Shown here: piece after piece, positions 18,029 to 27,381 of the stretch
Position numbering within the stretch: the stretch's first letter is position 1
How the letters are laid out: each line of letters begins with the position of its first letter
Assembly (NCBI RefSeq): GCF_002899455.1
Contig: NZ_PPFB01000001.1
Location: forward strand, 6,580,501-6,644,500
Origin: Streptomyces sp. DH-12
Lineage (GTDB): Bacteria; Actinomycetota; Actinomycetes; Streptomycetales; Streptomycetaceae
Direction: 5' to 3'
DNA length: 64,000 nucleotides
Position numbers and translations under genes: made by a program
The notes under the pieces: model-generated
What the model was told of the DNA's origin: nothing
Databases searched by the model: none
The model's input: the letters and a program-made list of their open reading frames with translations, nothing else

Positions 18029-18997
18029 GACGAGTCTTTCCGAATACGGTCAGTGGTCGTAGGCGGTCAGTGAGCGGCTGACCGCCTGGCCGGTCCGGAA
18101 GTTGTGCCGGATCGCGGCGGCCAGGGCCAGCACGCGCTGGGCGACTCGGACAGCAACGCCCTCGACGGTCCGTCCGCCGTGTTGTTCCAGGTCGAGCTGG
18201 CCCTTACGGGTGTCGTTTACCGACTCGATCAGCTGACGGACTTTCTTGAGCATCTGCTCACCGGGGCGCAGGATCTCCTTCTCCCACGACGGCCGCAGCA
18301 GCGTCATGCCCTGTTCGGACAGTGACCGTTCGAAGGTCTTCGAGGCGAAGCCCTTGTCGCTGATCAGCAGCAGGCCCGGCCGCTCGCGCACCAGGTCGGC
18401 GCCGACCTCCAGCATCGCGGCCAGTACCTCGCGCTCGCCGATCTTGGGATCGGCCAGTGCCCACAGGATCGGCATCCCGGCCGGGGTGCACACCAGGTAC
18501 AGCCGAAGCTCCCAGAAGAACCGTGAATGCGACGCGCAGTAGCCGTAGCTGGCCCAGCCCGCCAGTTCCGAGCGTTTGACCGTGGGGCGGGGCATGCCGC
18601 ACGGAACCGGGGCCGAGTCCGTGATCCATACCGTGTCGTGCTAGAAGTCGGTGTTCTTGGCGAGCACCCGTATCACGCGTTTGATCTGCGGCAACGTGGC
18701 CCGCAACCGCTTGTTGTAGCCGGCGTCCTGCGGGATGAAGGGGAACATGTCCTGGTGGTGTGCGCGGACGTACCGCAGCCAGCGGGCCTCGCAGTGGAAG
18801 CCGAGCATGGCCTGCATGACGGCCGGACACAGCAACTCGGAGTGACTGAGTTTCGGCGGCCGTCCCGGCAACCGTGCGATACCCGCCAAGCCGTCGATCT
18901 TCACGTACGGTGCGGTCACGAGGGTGTCCAGGTTCGTCGTCACAAACGATCATGAACACCCCCTCTTCGTGCCCGCAGGCATTTGGAAAGACTCGTC
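18029..18997. mobile_element. IS982-family insertion sequence with visible terminal inverted repeats
   Basis: The element is bounded by 17-bp inverted repeats matching at 16 positions: 18029-18045 (GACGAGTCTTTCCGAAT) and the complement at 18981-18997. It contains one transposase gene on the minus strand, broken by a stop codon. No clear target duplication was identified. Confidence 0.75.
18050..18943 (-). pseudogene. IS982-family transposase with an in-frame amber codon
   Basis: On the minus strand two open frames in the same phase (18943 to 18641 and 18595 to 18050) together form a full-length transposase of about 297 codons. The N part is MTTNLDTLVTAPYVKID...; the C part carries HDTVWITDSAPVPCG (first catalytic Asp), LISDKGF (second) and ESVNDTRKGQLDLEQHGGRT (Glu region). 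They are separated by TAG at the position where relatives have Trp ('NTDFW-HDTVW'), consistent with one TGG-to-TAG change. Both ends of the element are intact, so inactivation may be recent. Confidence 0.85.
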
Positions 18998-19188
18998 CAG
19001 GTCAGGCTGTTGAGAACACGGCAGTGGTGCCGGTGATGTGGTCCTAGATGGCGAAGCGGTTGATCATTTCAGCCCGGCGCCCGGGTGCGGTCATCAGATG
19101 GCGCCGGGACCTGGGACAGGGTGAGACATCGCTGAACGCGGACAACTTGATCAACCCGAAGTTCATCCCGTGCCATCGGCCGACGTAA

Positions 19189-19554
19189 CCCCACGACCGT
19201 CGTCGGGGCATCAGCGACAGCCGGCGCGCGATCATGGTCAACCCGGACGTCCTCGCGGACCTCGGTCCGGCCGGGCGCCGACGGGTCGATCTGGTAAGCG
19301 TGTGGTCTGACGGGACGGAACGCCACGCGGAGGACTTCCAGATCGTCCCGTACCCGAGTGCCCGCAGGCACGCCGCCGCCCGCTATCCCGAAACCAACGT
19401 CCTGGTGCCCTTGGACAGCGTGGCCGAGATCAAGCGATCAGCCCGCGTCCAACGGGGTGACGGCGCGGCTGGAGCCCTTGGGACGGGTGACGGAGGCACG
19501 GGGCGGCGAGGGGGTCCCGCCCCGCACGCCCCGGTTCCATCCGCCGCGCGTTGA
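19189..19554 (+). pseudogene. Molybdopterin oxidoreductase (YdeP/FdhF type), C-terminal remnant
   Basis: The frame following a TAA at 19186 reads HDRRRGISDSRRAIMVNPDV, then GRRRVDLVSVWSDGTERHAE, DFQIVPYP and YPETNVLVPLDSVAE. This matches the C-terminal molydopterin-dinucleotide-binding region of YdeP/FdhF-like oxidoreductases, which end '...YYPETNVLVPLDSVAD-SNTPTSK'. Similarity stops near 19440 and the frame runs on into unrelated sequence. About 85% of the gene is missing, so this is a fragment left beside the IS982 element. Confidence 0.6.
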
Positions 19555-19722
19555 CGGGTGCTTCGGTCGTCGATTAGGTTTCCGTCGAACCGGAGAGCCG
19601 ATCTCCGGCCAGAGACACGCCCAGCCGGTGGGCGGCCCAGCGCCGCGAGTCCGGACCGAGTCGCCAGGACCGATGTCGTGTCCGAGGCGGGGACGTGTCC
19701 CCCCACGTGGAGCTCGTCCGTC

Positions 19723-20568
19723 ATGCGTAGCAACCGTGTCCTGTCCCCCCGGACCGCGGCCCTGCCGGCGGCGTTCGCCGCCCTCCTCGCCCTGCTGACC
19801 ACGGCGTGTTCGGGAGGTGCGGCCCTCGGTTCCGAGGCCGCACCCCAGGTGACGCCACCCCCCGCGCACGCGGGGTTCGACTACCAGCTCGGGGGTGCCT
19901 ACTCCCCGCCCGACGGGGTGGACGTCGTCGTCCGCGACCACACGGCGTCGCCCGCTTCCGGCCTGTACAACATCTGTTACGTCAACGCCTTCCAGGCCCA
20001 GCCGGACGCCGAGAAGGAGTGGGACTCCGACCTCCTCCTACGAGACGACACCGGTGAGGTCGTCATGGACGAGGACTGGGGCGAGGCGATGCTGGACATC
20101 AGCACCGACGCAAAGCGCCAGCGGGTCGCCGAGAAGGTGAACGGCTGGATAGACACCTGCGCGTCCAAGGGCTTCGACGCGGTCGAGCCGGACAACTACG
20201 ACAGCTACACCCGCGCGCCACAGGGCCTCCTGGGCGCGGAGGACGCCAAGGCGTTCCTCGCGCTGCTCGCCGCCCACGCCCATGACGAGGGTCTGGCCAT
20301 CGGCCAGAAGAACACCACCGAACTGGCCTCGGAGCGTGAGAAGGTGGGCCTGGACTTCGCCGTGGTCGAGGAGTGCGGCAAGTACGAGGAGTGCGACGTG
20401 TTCACCGAGGCCTTCGGTGACGAGGTCCTGGTGATCGAGTACGACGCGCAGGGCCTTCAGCGGGCCTGTGAGGGCTGGGGCGACGACGTCAGCGTCGTCC
20501 GCCGCGATGTGGACCTCGTGCCCGCGGGGGAGGCCGGACACCTGCGTCAGACCTGTGACGACATGTGA
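19723..20568 (+). CDS. Lipoprotein, endo-alpha-1,4-polygalactosaminidase-like (GH114)
   Basis: A 281-residue exported lipoprotein. The N-terminal signal peptide ends in the lipobox LLTTAC (Cys near residue 29). The mature part follows the TM1410/GH114 TIM-barrel pattern: an early Phe-Asp-Tyr-Gln (FDYQLGGAY), NICYVNAFQAQPDAEKEWDS, WGEAMLDIST, CASKGFDAVEPDNYDSY (the acidic cluster of the active site) and LAIGQKNTTEL, then VVEECGKYEECDVF. GH114 enzymes cut galactosaminogalactan-type polymers. The ATG at 19723 gives a well-formed signal peptide; GGAG lies upstream. It is the only intact gene between the IS982 and IS4 elements. Confidence 0.85.
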   Translation: MRSNRVLSPRTAALPAAFAALLALLTTACSGGAALGSEAAPQVTPPPAHAGFDYQLGGAYSPPDGVDVVVRDHTASPASGLYNICYVNAFQAQPDAEKEWDSDLLLRDDTGEVVMDEDWGEAMLDISTDAKRQRVAEKVNGWIDTCASKGFDAVEPDNYDSYTRAPQGLLGAEDAKAFLALLAAHAHDEGLAIGQKNTTELASEREKVGLDFAVVEECGKYEECDVFTEAFGDEVLVIEYDAQGLQRACEGWGDDVSVVRRDVDLVPAGEAGHLRQTCDDM

Positions 20569-20864
20569 GGCCCCGGCCGTGCCACCAGCGCGTTCCACCT
20601 ACTGGAGGACAGCATCGCTCTGGCGGACCGCGCGGTGTGTGCCCGGCTCCTGAAGACGATGGCCAAGGCCGTGGGTTCACGTTTTCCGAAAGGGGCTCGG
20701 TAGCCGGACTCACGGGTGCTGCGTCCAGAACGGTACCGGAGCGGACCCGGGTTCGTCCGGGCCCGCCGAATCAAGGGGTAGACCGTAACGGGCCTTGACC
20801 CAAGGCCGGGTAGTTAGCGTTTCCGCTGGTCACGCAAGGGGCGTTGGCGGGTTCTTGACGTGGA

Positions 20865-20928
20865 GCAACGGAGCTCGTTGGTACAGGCAGTCGTCCAAGA
20901 CAGCTTGTCCCGCAAGGAGCTCCGTTGC
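20865..20928 (+). promoter_or_regulatory. Hairpin hiding the ribosome-binding site of the IS4 transposase
   Basis: A perfect 12-bp inverted repeat, GCAACGGAGCTC at 20865-20876 and GAGCTCCGTTGC at 20917-20928, folds over the AAGGAG Shine-Dalgarno sequence (20914-20919) and the TTG start at 20925. In a transcript reading in from outside the element, the stem would block translation. This is a known strategy of IS elements against read-through transcription; its operation here is inferred. Confidence 0.55.
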
Positions 20929-21876
20929 CCGTTCATTGTGTCCTGCTGACGGCGCTGACGGCCATCGCCCGTACGGTGACGGTGGCCGTGGGCCGGTTCG
21001 CTCCCGGACATCTTGGAGAGCTCACGCCTGTCATGCCGTTCGAGCTGGTCGACGCGGTCTTGTCCGAGACCAGGACCGTGCAGCGGCGATTGCGTGATCT
21101 GCCCTCGCGGGGCGGTGTCTACTTCCTCCTGGCGATATGCCTGTTCCCCAAGGTCGGCTACCTGCTGGTCTGGGACAAGCTGACCGCCGCTCTGCCGGGG
21201 ATGGTGATCGTATGCCCGAGCACGAAAGCGCTACGTGATCTGCGCCGCAGACTCGGCAGCGCGCCGATGCGGGCGCTGTTCGAGGTGCTGGCCGGGCCGT
21301 TGGCCCGGCCGACCACGCCGGGGGTACGGTTCGGCCCGTATCGGACGGTGTCGTTCGACGGCTGCAGCTCGATCAAGGTGCCTGACAGTGAGCGCGACCG
21401 GGACTGGTTGAGGCGGTGCCCTCACGGCGGCTGTCCTCAGGTCGAACTGATGACATTGGTCGAGACCGGCACCCGGGCCGTGATCGGAGCTGTCTTCGGT
21501 CCCGCCCGGGAGGGCGAGACCTCCTACGCCACCAGGTTGTTGCATCATCTGGGCCTCGAGGTGCTGGTCTTGTGGGACCGGGGCTTCGACGCCAACGGCT
21601 TCCTCGCCGCCGTGCACGCCACCGGTGCACGGATCCTGGGCCGTATTTGACAGCGCCGGCGCCCACCGGTCCTCCAGCCGCTCGCTGGCTCCTCCTACCT
21701 GTCGGTCATCGGCGGCGTCCCGGTGCGCATCATCGAGGCCCGTGTGAGCGTCATCTGCACGGACGGCAGCACCTTTGAGGGCTCCTGCCGCCTGGCAGCC
21801 GCGCTGCTGGATACCCACCGCTACCCCGCCGGCCGCCTCGTGCACCTCTATCACGAGCGTTGGGAGCACGAGAGCG
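20925..21876 (+). pseudogene. IS4-family transposase, nonsense-mutated and 3'-truncated
   Basis: The frame starts TTG at 20925 (PVHCVLLTALTAIARTVTVA) and carries the IS4 pattern: FDGCSSIKVPDSERDRDW (first Asp), LWDRGFDANGF (second Asp) and, after a TGA at 21648-21650, continues in the same phase as RRRPPVLQPLAGSSYLSVIG ... VHLYHERWEHESAC, the Y-(2)-R-(3)-E signature region. At about 21877 the sequence switches to a GntR-type regulator, so the last ~80-100 codons and the right end of the element are lost. Bases 20800-20924 are probably its left end. Confidence 0.8.
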
Positions 21877-21879
21877 CCT

Positions 21880-22413
21880 GTCATGCCCGGGCACCTCACC
21901 CACGTCCTGCGCCGCATCGCGGTCGAGGGATGGATCGAGCGACTCCCCGGGTGTGGACGGAAGTTCCAGCCCGTGCTCACCTCGATGGAGTCCTACCAGG
22001 ACAGCTACCGCTTCCGGCTGACCATCGAACCCGCCGCCGTCCTCGAGCCCGGCTTCGTCCTCGACCGCGAAGCCCTCGAAACCGTCCGCGCCCAGCAACA
22101 GCGCCTGGTCGACGGAGAGATCCGCACCATCGGCAACGCCCAGCTGTACGACCTCGACAGCCGCTTCCACGGGACCGTCATGGCGTGCAGCAACAACACC
22201 TTCTTCATCGACTCCCTGCGCCGCGTCGACCGGCTGCGCCGCCTCATCGAATACCGCCGCACACTCCAGCGCGACCGCGCCGCCGTCCGCTGCGCCGAGC
22301 ACGTACGGATCGCCGACCTCCTCCTGGCCGGTGAACGCGCCGAGGCATCCGCCTATCTGCGTGAGCACCTGTCCTCCGTCGGCCAGGAGAAGACGGGGCA
22401 GTCGGACGGATGA
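21880..22413 (+). pseudogene. GntR/FadR-family regulator lacking most of its DNA-binding domain
   Basis: The frame reads MPGHLTHVLRRIAVEGWIER, the end of a GntR winged helix, followed by a complete FCD effector domain: TSMESYQDSYRFRLTIEPAA, LYDLDSRFHGTVMACSNNTF (metal-binding Asp/His) and RRTLQRDRAAVRCAEHVRIA (His), ending GQEKTGQSDG. The first ~45 residues of the wHTH were removed where the IS4 fragment joins at about 21878. It would no longer bind DNA normally. The FCD domain binds carboxylic acids in relatives, fitting the catabolic fragments just downstream. Confidence 0.75.
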
Positions 22414-22495
22414 CGGCCCCGTCGGCTCACGACGCCGACCCGACCTCGAGAACCGGGCAATCCCGGGCAGGACGACCACCGGGATCTGCGGGACC

Positions 22496-22680
22496 ATCAG
22501 GAAGTGCGCGCTGCCGCTCACTGGCAAGGCGTGGGTGAACCGGATCATCACCGGCCCTGGCGTCCTCGACATCACGGACGGCGGCCCGGTCCTGGTGAAG
22601 ACCGCCCGGGTGCGGACGCCGACGAGGTCGTCGCCAAGAGCGACGCGAAGCTCGTCACCACGGAGGACCTGGGGAGAAGG
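22496..22680 (+). pseudogene. 3-oxoacid CoA-transferase subunit B, C-terminal remnant with frameshift
   Basis: The plus strand encodes IRKCALPLTGKAWVNRIITG, then GVLDITDGGPVLVKTA, which is the C-terminal end of CoA-transferase subunit B (PcaJ/ScoB: 'KCTLPLTGK..VDRIITDLAVFDV...GL.L.E.APG'). Near 22611 the frame shifts and continues as PGADADEVVAKSDAKLV. The rest of subunit B and all of subunit A are missing. No gene is recognised in 22681-22883, although one frame (VRTRGERDVATLIEYAREFA) has coding-like composition. Confidence 0.6.
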
Positions 22681-22883
22681 ACGTTCACGTCGTCGACACG
22701 GTGCGCACCCGTGGCGAACGGGATGTGGCGACGTTGATCGAGTACGCTCGCGAATTCGCCGGTGGCGTCCCCGAGACCACGCTTCGGATCGCCGACCGCG
22801 CCCACCTGCCCCTGGAGGCCCCGGACGCGGTTGTGCAAAGGCTGGACGCGCCGTATCGAACGGCCCGCCGAACCGCGCTCACC

Positions 22884-23489
22884 TCAGGTGAAGTCCGTCG
22901 CCCCGATCGACCGGGTGAACCGAGGGCTGACCGCGTGGAGCAGCGCCGCGTATCTCACGGGGGCCGCGCGGTGCAGCGGCGCGGTGACCGACAGCGCGGC
23001 CATGACAGGGCCCGTGGTGCCGTACAGGGGGACGGCGACGCTGACGTATCCGAGACGGGCCTGTTCGTTCTCCACCACGTAACCGAGTTTGCGGGCCTGC
23101 GCCATCTCCGCGAGCAGGGCCGTGGGGGTGGTCACGGTGTGGGGCGTGATCCGTGTCAGTGGAGCGCCCAGGACCTCGTCGAGCAGTGACGGCGGGCCGA
23201 AGGCGAGGAATACCTTTCCGGTGGCGGGCCCGTGCAGCGGCATGCGGCCGGCCACCCGGGAGGGCCAGGCCACATGTCCGTGACCGTAGACCTTCTCCAG
23301 GTAGAGGACGTCGAGGCCGTCGGGGATGGAGAGGTGGATCATCTCCCGTGTCGCCTGGTGGAGGTCCTCCATGTACGGGCGCGCGATGTCGCGCAGGATG
23401 CGCTGGCGGGGGACGCGCTGCCCCAGCTCGAACAGGCGCAGCCCGAGCCCGTAGTTCTGCCCGCGACGTTCCAGGACCGGCCGGACTCC
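22884..23489 (-). pseudogene. IclR-family regulator, DNA-binding domain lost
   Basis: The minus strand encodes about 201 residues of an IclR protein: the wing end (LERRGQNYGLGLRLFELGQR), then the effector domain (ILRDIARPYMEDLHQATREM, VLYLEKVYGHG, RMPLHGPATGKVFLAF, ARKLGYVVENEQARLGYVSV, VPLYGTTGPVMAALSVTAP). The helix-turn-helix that should precede LERRGQ is absent, and the upstream frame turns into unrelated sequence, so the gene is decayed or 5'-truncated. IclR regulators often control aromatic-acid or ketoadipate genes, consistent with the CoA-transferase remnant beside it. The region 23490-23872 shows no recognisable gene. Confidence 0.7.
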
Positions 23490-23872
23490 GCCGGGCGCCG
23501 CCACGCATGCTCCTGCGACGGTCCGGATCGGCGCGAGGCCGGTACGGGAGAGGACGGTCGGCTGAGAGACGGGCAGAGGACCGTGTACGGCGTCATCGTG
23601 GTGGCGCGGGCTACGCCCAGGACGACCCGGTGCTGAGGGGCGGCCGGTCGGTGACGAAGCCGGGGCAGTCCGAACGTCAGCTGCCGCACGATGCCTTCCC
23701 GCGGCCCGAGGGGAACGTGGCCTTCGCGGCCGGCCGGATCCGGCAGGTACCGACGGACAGTGCCCTGTGGATCCAGCGGCTGCCGTGCGGCATCGCCCCC
23801 AGCTGCCGGAAGCGGCCGCCCAAGGACTCGTCCGCCTCGGAAAGCGTGACCCAGTGGCCGCGCCCGCGAGAC

Positions 23873-24420
23873 TCACAGGAAGCCCGGGACGGTGGGCGGT
23901 CGGCCCATGAGCACCGCACCGGCGCCGTCGTACATGGCCTGGCCCAGAGTCGCGTGCAGTTGTGGCACCAGCGCGTCCTGCCGCAGCACCTGCATCGGGT
24001 GGTCGTTGCTGATGATCCCGGCCCCCGAGATCGAGCAGAGATCGTGCACCACCTGCGCGGAGACGTCGGCGACGTTCGCCGCGGACAACCGGATCCGGGC
24101 GAGCTGCTCCGGACTCGGCTCGTCGGCGACATCGAGGTAAAAGGAGCGCGCGGAGTGCAGGGCGGCGTACGCCCTGGCGAACGTCGTGCGGTAGTAGGCG
24201 CGGTCGGCGAGCGGTGGAGCGCCGGTGATACCGGTGCGCGCGCCGGCCTCTCGCACGTGGTTCAGGGCGGCCCGGGCGACTCCGAGGCCGACGGCCGAGT
24301 GGACCTGGGCTTGAAGACCGATGAGCGGGTAGCGGTAGAGCGGCTCGTCGACGGCCGAGAACGGCTGGCCGATGATGCGCTCGCACCGCAGTTCGGCGAG
24401 GGCGAGATCCTTCGGGCAGC
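23873..24420 (-). pseudogene. Acyl-CoA dehydrogenase / flavin monooxygenase-fold remnant (C-terminal part)
   Basis: The minus strand encodes the C-terminal helical half of an acyl-CoA dehydrogenase-fold protein: LAELRCERIIGQPFSAVDEP, YRYPLIGLQAQVHSAVGLGV, ARAYAALHSARSFYLDVADE, HDLCSISGAGIISNDHPMQV and a C-terminal GQAMYDGAGAVLMGRPPTV. The order resembles DszC/HsaA-type two-component flavin hydroxylases more than beta-oxidation enzymes. N-terminal sequence upstream (24421-24700) is recognisable only weakly and in different frames, so the gene is broken. No other gene is seen in 24421-24740. Confidence 0.6.
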
Positions 24421-24767
24421 ATTTCGATGTGCTTGGAAGCACCGAAGCGCGGGAGGCGATCAGCAACGTGGACGGGCTGTCCGCGCTGCGCCGGGAGATC
24501 ATGCCGCTGGACGAGGACCGGCCTCTCGGGAGACTTCTCGCACAGTTTCGCCGCAACGGCGGAGACGAAGCGACTCCGCGTTCGCCGACGCCGCTGAGGA
24601 CGGACACCGCCCCGGGTACCGGACGCTACCCTGAAGGAGCGGGAGGAGTGGACGCAATGGGACACGACAGGGTCGGCCATGACAGGTCTCATTAACTCCG
24701 GTGACGGAAAGCCGGAAGCACCCGACCGTACCTGGCTCCGGAGCTGACGCCCGACAGCGCGACAGCC

Positions 24768-25604
24768 GTGCTGGACGACAGCCTGCGGTTCATCGCCTGG
24801 AGCCGGGAGGCCGAGGAACTCTTCGGCCATCTCCCTTCGGAGGTGCTCGGCCGGTCCGCCGACGAAATCCTGGCCGACGCGGCGACGGGCGCCGGCGTGT
24901 ACTCGGCCGGTGGCGCGCGGGCGCAAGAACTCGGAATCCGATCGGTGCGCCGTCGTGACGGCGGTCCGCTCTCCGTGGCACTGACCCTCAAGCCGTTGTC
25001 GTACGGCGCCACCGGATCGGCCTGGCTGGTCGTGGCAACGGACGCGGAGGGGCTGCACCGGCGGGCGGCGGATCGGACGGTGCTCGCCGGACTGCAGCAC
25101 GATTCGCTGATTCACCTGGTCGTCTACGACAATCACGCCCGCGTCCGGTCGAGCAACACGGCCATCGAGAAGCAGTTCGGTGTGACGCCGGAGGAGGTGG
25201 TCGGCCGGTTCACGAGTGAGATCGTCCCGCAAGGCGTCGTGTTGAAGCAGGAGGGCGGACAGCCCACAGAGGTCGAGGAGATCGTCGAACACGTCGTACG
25301 GACCGGCGAGCCGCTGGTCGACGTGCGCTATCTCAGCTCGGCCCCACTCGATTCGCACCGCGAGCACGTGTGGACCTGCTCCTGCTTCAGGCTGCAGGAC
25401 GAGAGCGGCCGGACGATCGGGGCCTGCGAGGTCGGCATCGACATGACCGACCGCTATGTGGCGCGGCAGCGGCTGGCCCTGCTGAGCCGGGCGAGCGGCA
25501 GCATCGGCGGAACCCTCGACATCCGGCGCACAGCGGAAGACCTGACACAACTCGCCGTCCTCGAATTCGCGGACGCAGCCAGGGTCGACCTCGTGGAACC
25601 GGTC
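24768..25604 (+). pseudogene. PAS-domain sensor, truncated by an IS630 fragment
   Basis: The protein reads LDDSLRFIAWSREAEELFGH (first PAS domain, residues about 1-100), then a second PAS/PAC (HDSLIHLVVYDNHARVRSSN ... RTIGACEVGIDMTDRYVARQ), then SRASGSIGGTLDIRRTAEDL, which is the usual entry into a GAF domain in Streptomyces PAS-GAF-SpoIIE phosphatases. Similarity ends near 25600, where IS630 sequence begins on the other strand, so the GAF and phosphatase parts are lost. The start is uncertain: GTG at 24768 lies inside coding-like sequence, and a frameshift may separate it from an N terminus at 24701. Confidence 0.65.
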
Positions 25605-26188
25605 GGCAGCACGGGCTGGGACCGGTCCAGGGCCTGGATCTGAGACTTCTCGTCCACACAGAGGACCAGGGCCTTCTCCGGCGGGTCGAGGTAGAGGCCG
25701 ACGACGTCACGGACCTTGTCGATGAACAGCGGGTCGGTGGACAGTTTGAATGTCTGCGAGCGGTGCGGCGCGAGGGCGAAAGCCCGCCAGATCCGCGAGA
25801 TCACGGCCTGGGACATGCCGGTGGCCGCCGCCATCGACCTGGTCGACCAGTGGGTGGCGTTCTTCGGCTTCTCCTCCAGCGTCTTGGCGACGACCCGCTC
25901 GACGTCCGCGTCGGTGATCTTCCGCGGGGCACCCGGCCTGGGCTCGTCGGACAAGCCGTCCAGGCCGCGTTCGATAAAACGCCGCCGCCAGGTGCGGACC
26001 GTGTCCGGAGAGACACCCAACCGGCGTGACACCTCCATGATCGAGTGCCCCTCGGCACACTCCAGCACGATCCGTGACCGCTGAGCCAGCGCCTGCGCCG
26101 TCGAGCGACGACGCACCCAGCCCTCCAGCACGGCCCGCTGGGCATCGGTCACCGACAACGGCGGAATCCTCGGACCCGGACGACTCAT
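25605..26188 (-). pseudogene. IS630-family transposase, N-terminal half
   Basis: Beginning at the ATG at 26188 (MSRPGPRIPPLSVTDAQRAV), this encodes the HTH part (HSIMEVSRRLGVSPDTVRTW, RKITDADVERVVAKTLEEKP) and the first catalytic region up to VLCVDEKSQIQALDRSQPVL. It breaks off at about 25605, before the DNLNTH and DLNPVE motifs, where it abuts the PAS gene. The missing half is not the piece at 17.1 kb as far as can be judged, because the two junctions fall at different points. The right end near 26222 adjoins the SUKH gene. Confidence 0.8.
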
Positions 26189-26239
26189 ACCGAACCAACG
26201 GCAAATCTCCGACTCAGGTCACTAGCCGACACAGCGCAG

Positions 26240-26677
26240 TTGGAACTTCCGATGGATTACCGTGAGTTCGTGGAGCTGTACGGCGGAGGAGAGATCAACG
26301 AGTACTTGGCCGTTAGCACACCTCCGGTCCAAGGATCGCCCTACGGGTGTCTCCTCGACAGACTCGACCCCACACTCTCGGACCGGGATTGGCAGGAATT
26401 GGACGCTGTCCTTGGTGGGCAAGGCGTGCCACCTCTGTTGCCCTTCGCGGACTCGGCGAGCAGCGGTGTCGCCTTCTGGCTTCGGAAGGGTGCATCCGAC
26501 AGTTGGAGATTGGCCACTTTTCGTAGGCAGGCGCAGTATGGGGCGAACCGCTGGACTGTCTTCGACGGTGACATGGCACAGTTCTTGGTAGACGTCCTGA
26601 CTGACGTAGTGGATCCGTTCAGCGAGCGGGTCTCAGGGCCGGGCCCGCACATGTTCGTGAACTGGCGCGAAATGTAG
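26240..26677 (+). CDS. SMI1/KNR4 (SUKH) family immunity-like protein, probably 5'-truncated
   Basis: A 145-residue frame starting with LELPMDYREFVELYGGGEIN, which is the start of the SUKH core ('LP.DYREFVE.YGGGE'), and continuing with LLPFADSASSGVAFWLRKGA, SWRLATFRRQAQYGANRWTV and DMAQFLVDVLTDVVDPFSE. SUKH proteins commonly neutralise contact-dependent or polymorphic toxins. Family members usually have 20-30 residues of helix before this point; here the upstream DNA is the IS630 end, so the N terminus may have been removed and expression is doubtful. No toxin gene lies nearby. GC content is lower than in backbone genes. Confidence 0.7.
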   Translation: MELPMDYREFVELYGGGEINEYLAVSTPPVQGSPYGCLLDRLDPTLSDRDWQELDAVLGGQGVPPLLPFADSASSGVAFWLRKGASDSWRLATFRRQAQYGANRWTVFDGDMAQFLVDVLTDVVDPFSERVSGPGPHMFVNWREM

Positions 26678-26925
26678 CCCAAAGGCGAACTCGCGCGTCC
26701 CCCGAACCTACTGCCGTCCTTGACGTCACCAGTTGACCGCTCACCTCATTGTGTTAGCCGTTGTTAGTCACCCGGCCTCAGACCTGCTGCGTATCTCGCC
26801 GAAGTCGAGTACCGCAACCGGAAACGGAAGACGCCTCACCTCCCAACTCGCGACTCCGAAACCAGGTGATTGGACGAACAATAGAAGATCTGCCTTGTCG
26901 GCGGCACCGCCGGACCATTGCTGAA

Positions 26926-27381
26926 TCACTGCTTAATTTTCCACGGTACAACTATGCCGAACTTCCAGAGGTAGATTCCTGTCAGCGCTGTGATGATCAC
27001 GAGCCCCGCCGTGGTGAGAATGATATTGCGCCGCCGTACCTTAGGGTCGAGTGCGCGCTGGGCGGCTTCGGTGACCTTACGCCGGGTCCAGCGTAGGACG
27101 ATCTGTGCCCAGGCGAATTCGGTCGCCCAGATGGCCATGCCACCGAAGATCACCAGCCAGCCCGGGCCGGGCAGCACCAGCATCGCGACGCCGGCCCCAC
27201 TTACGGCGAGACCAACGACAAAGATTCCGACCTGCCAGCCCAGGCGGAGGAAACTTGACTTCCGGATGAACTCGGGGGCCCGCGAGCCCAGTTTCCGCTC
27301 CGTCGCCCGCTCGTCCCACACAGCGGAATCAGCGGTCACCGTCACGGCGACCTTATTCTGGTTATCATTCTCCGCGTTCAT
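26926..27381 (-). CDS. TIGR02611/PGPGW family two-TM membrane protein
   Basis: A 151-residue protein with the hallmark hydrophobic segment GAGVAMLVLPGPGWLVIFGG (PGPGW motif, residues about 60-85), a preceding helix (LGWQVGIFVVGLAVSG), FAWAQIVLRWTRRKVTEAAQ, and a C-terminal helix (IILTTAGLVIITALTGIYLW). The function of the family is unknown. The ATG at 27381 (MNAENDNQNK) is preferred over the in-frame GTG/ATG further upstream, because the acidic, polar head is typical. GC content is clearly lower than in backbone genes, suggesting a different origin. It is isolated, with no operon partner. Confidence 0.8.
   Translation of the reverse strand: MNAENDNQNKVAVTVTADSAVWDERATERKLGSRAPEFIRKSSFLRLGWQVGIFVVGLAVSGAGVAMLVLPGPGWLVIFGGMAIWATEFAWAQIVLRWTRRKVTEAAQRALDPKVRRRNIILTTAGLVIITALTGIYLWKFGIVVPWKIKQ

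Noticed and set aside
22884..25550. 888-codon open frame on the minus strand
   Set aside because: Only its last 200 codons (IclR) match a family. The rest runs antisense to the PAS gene and out of frame through the acyl-CoA dehydrogenase remnant.
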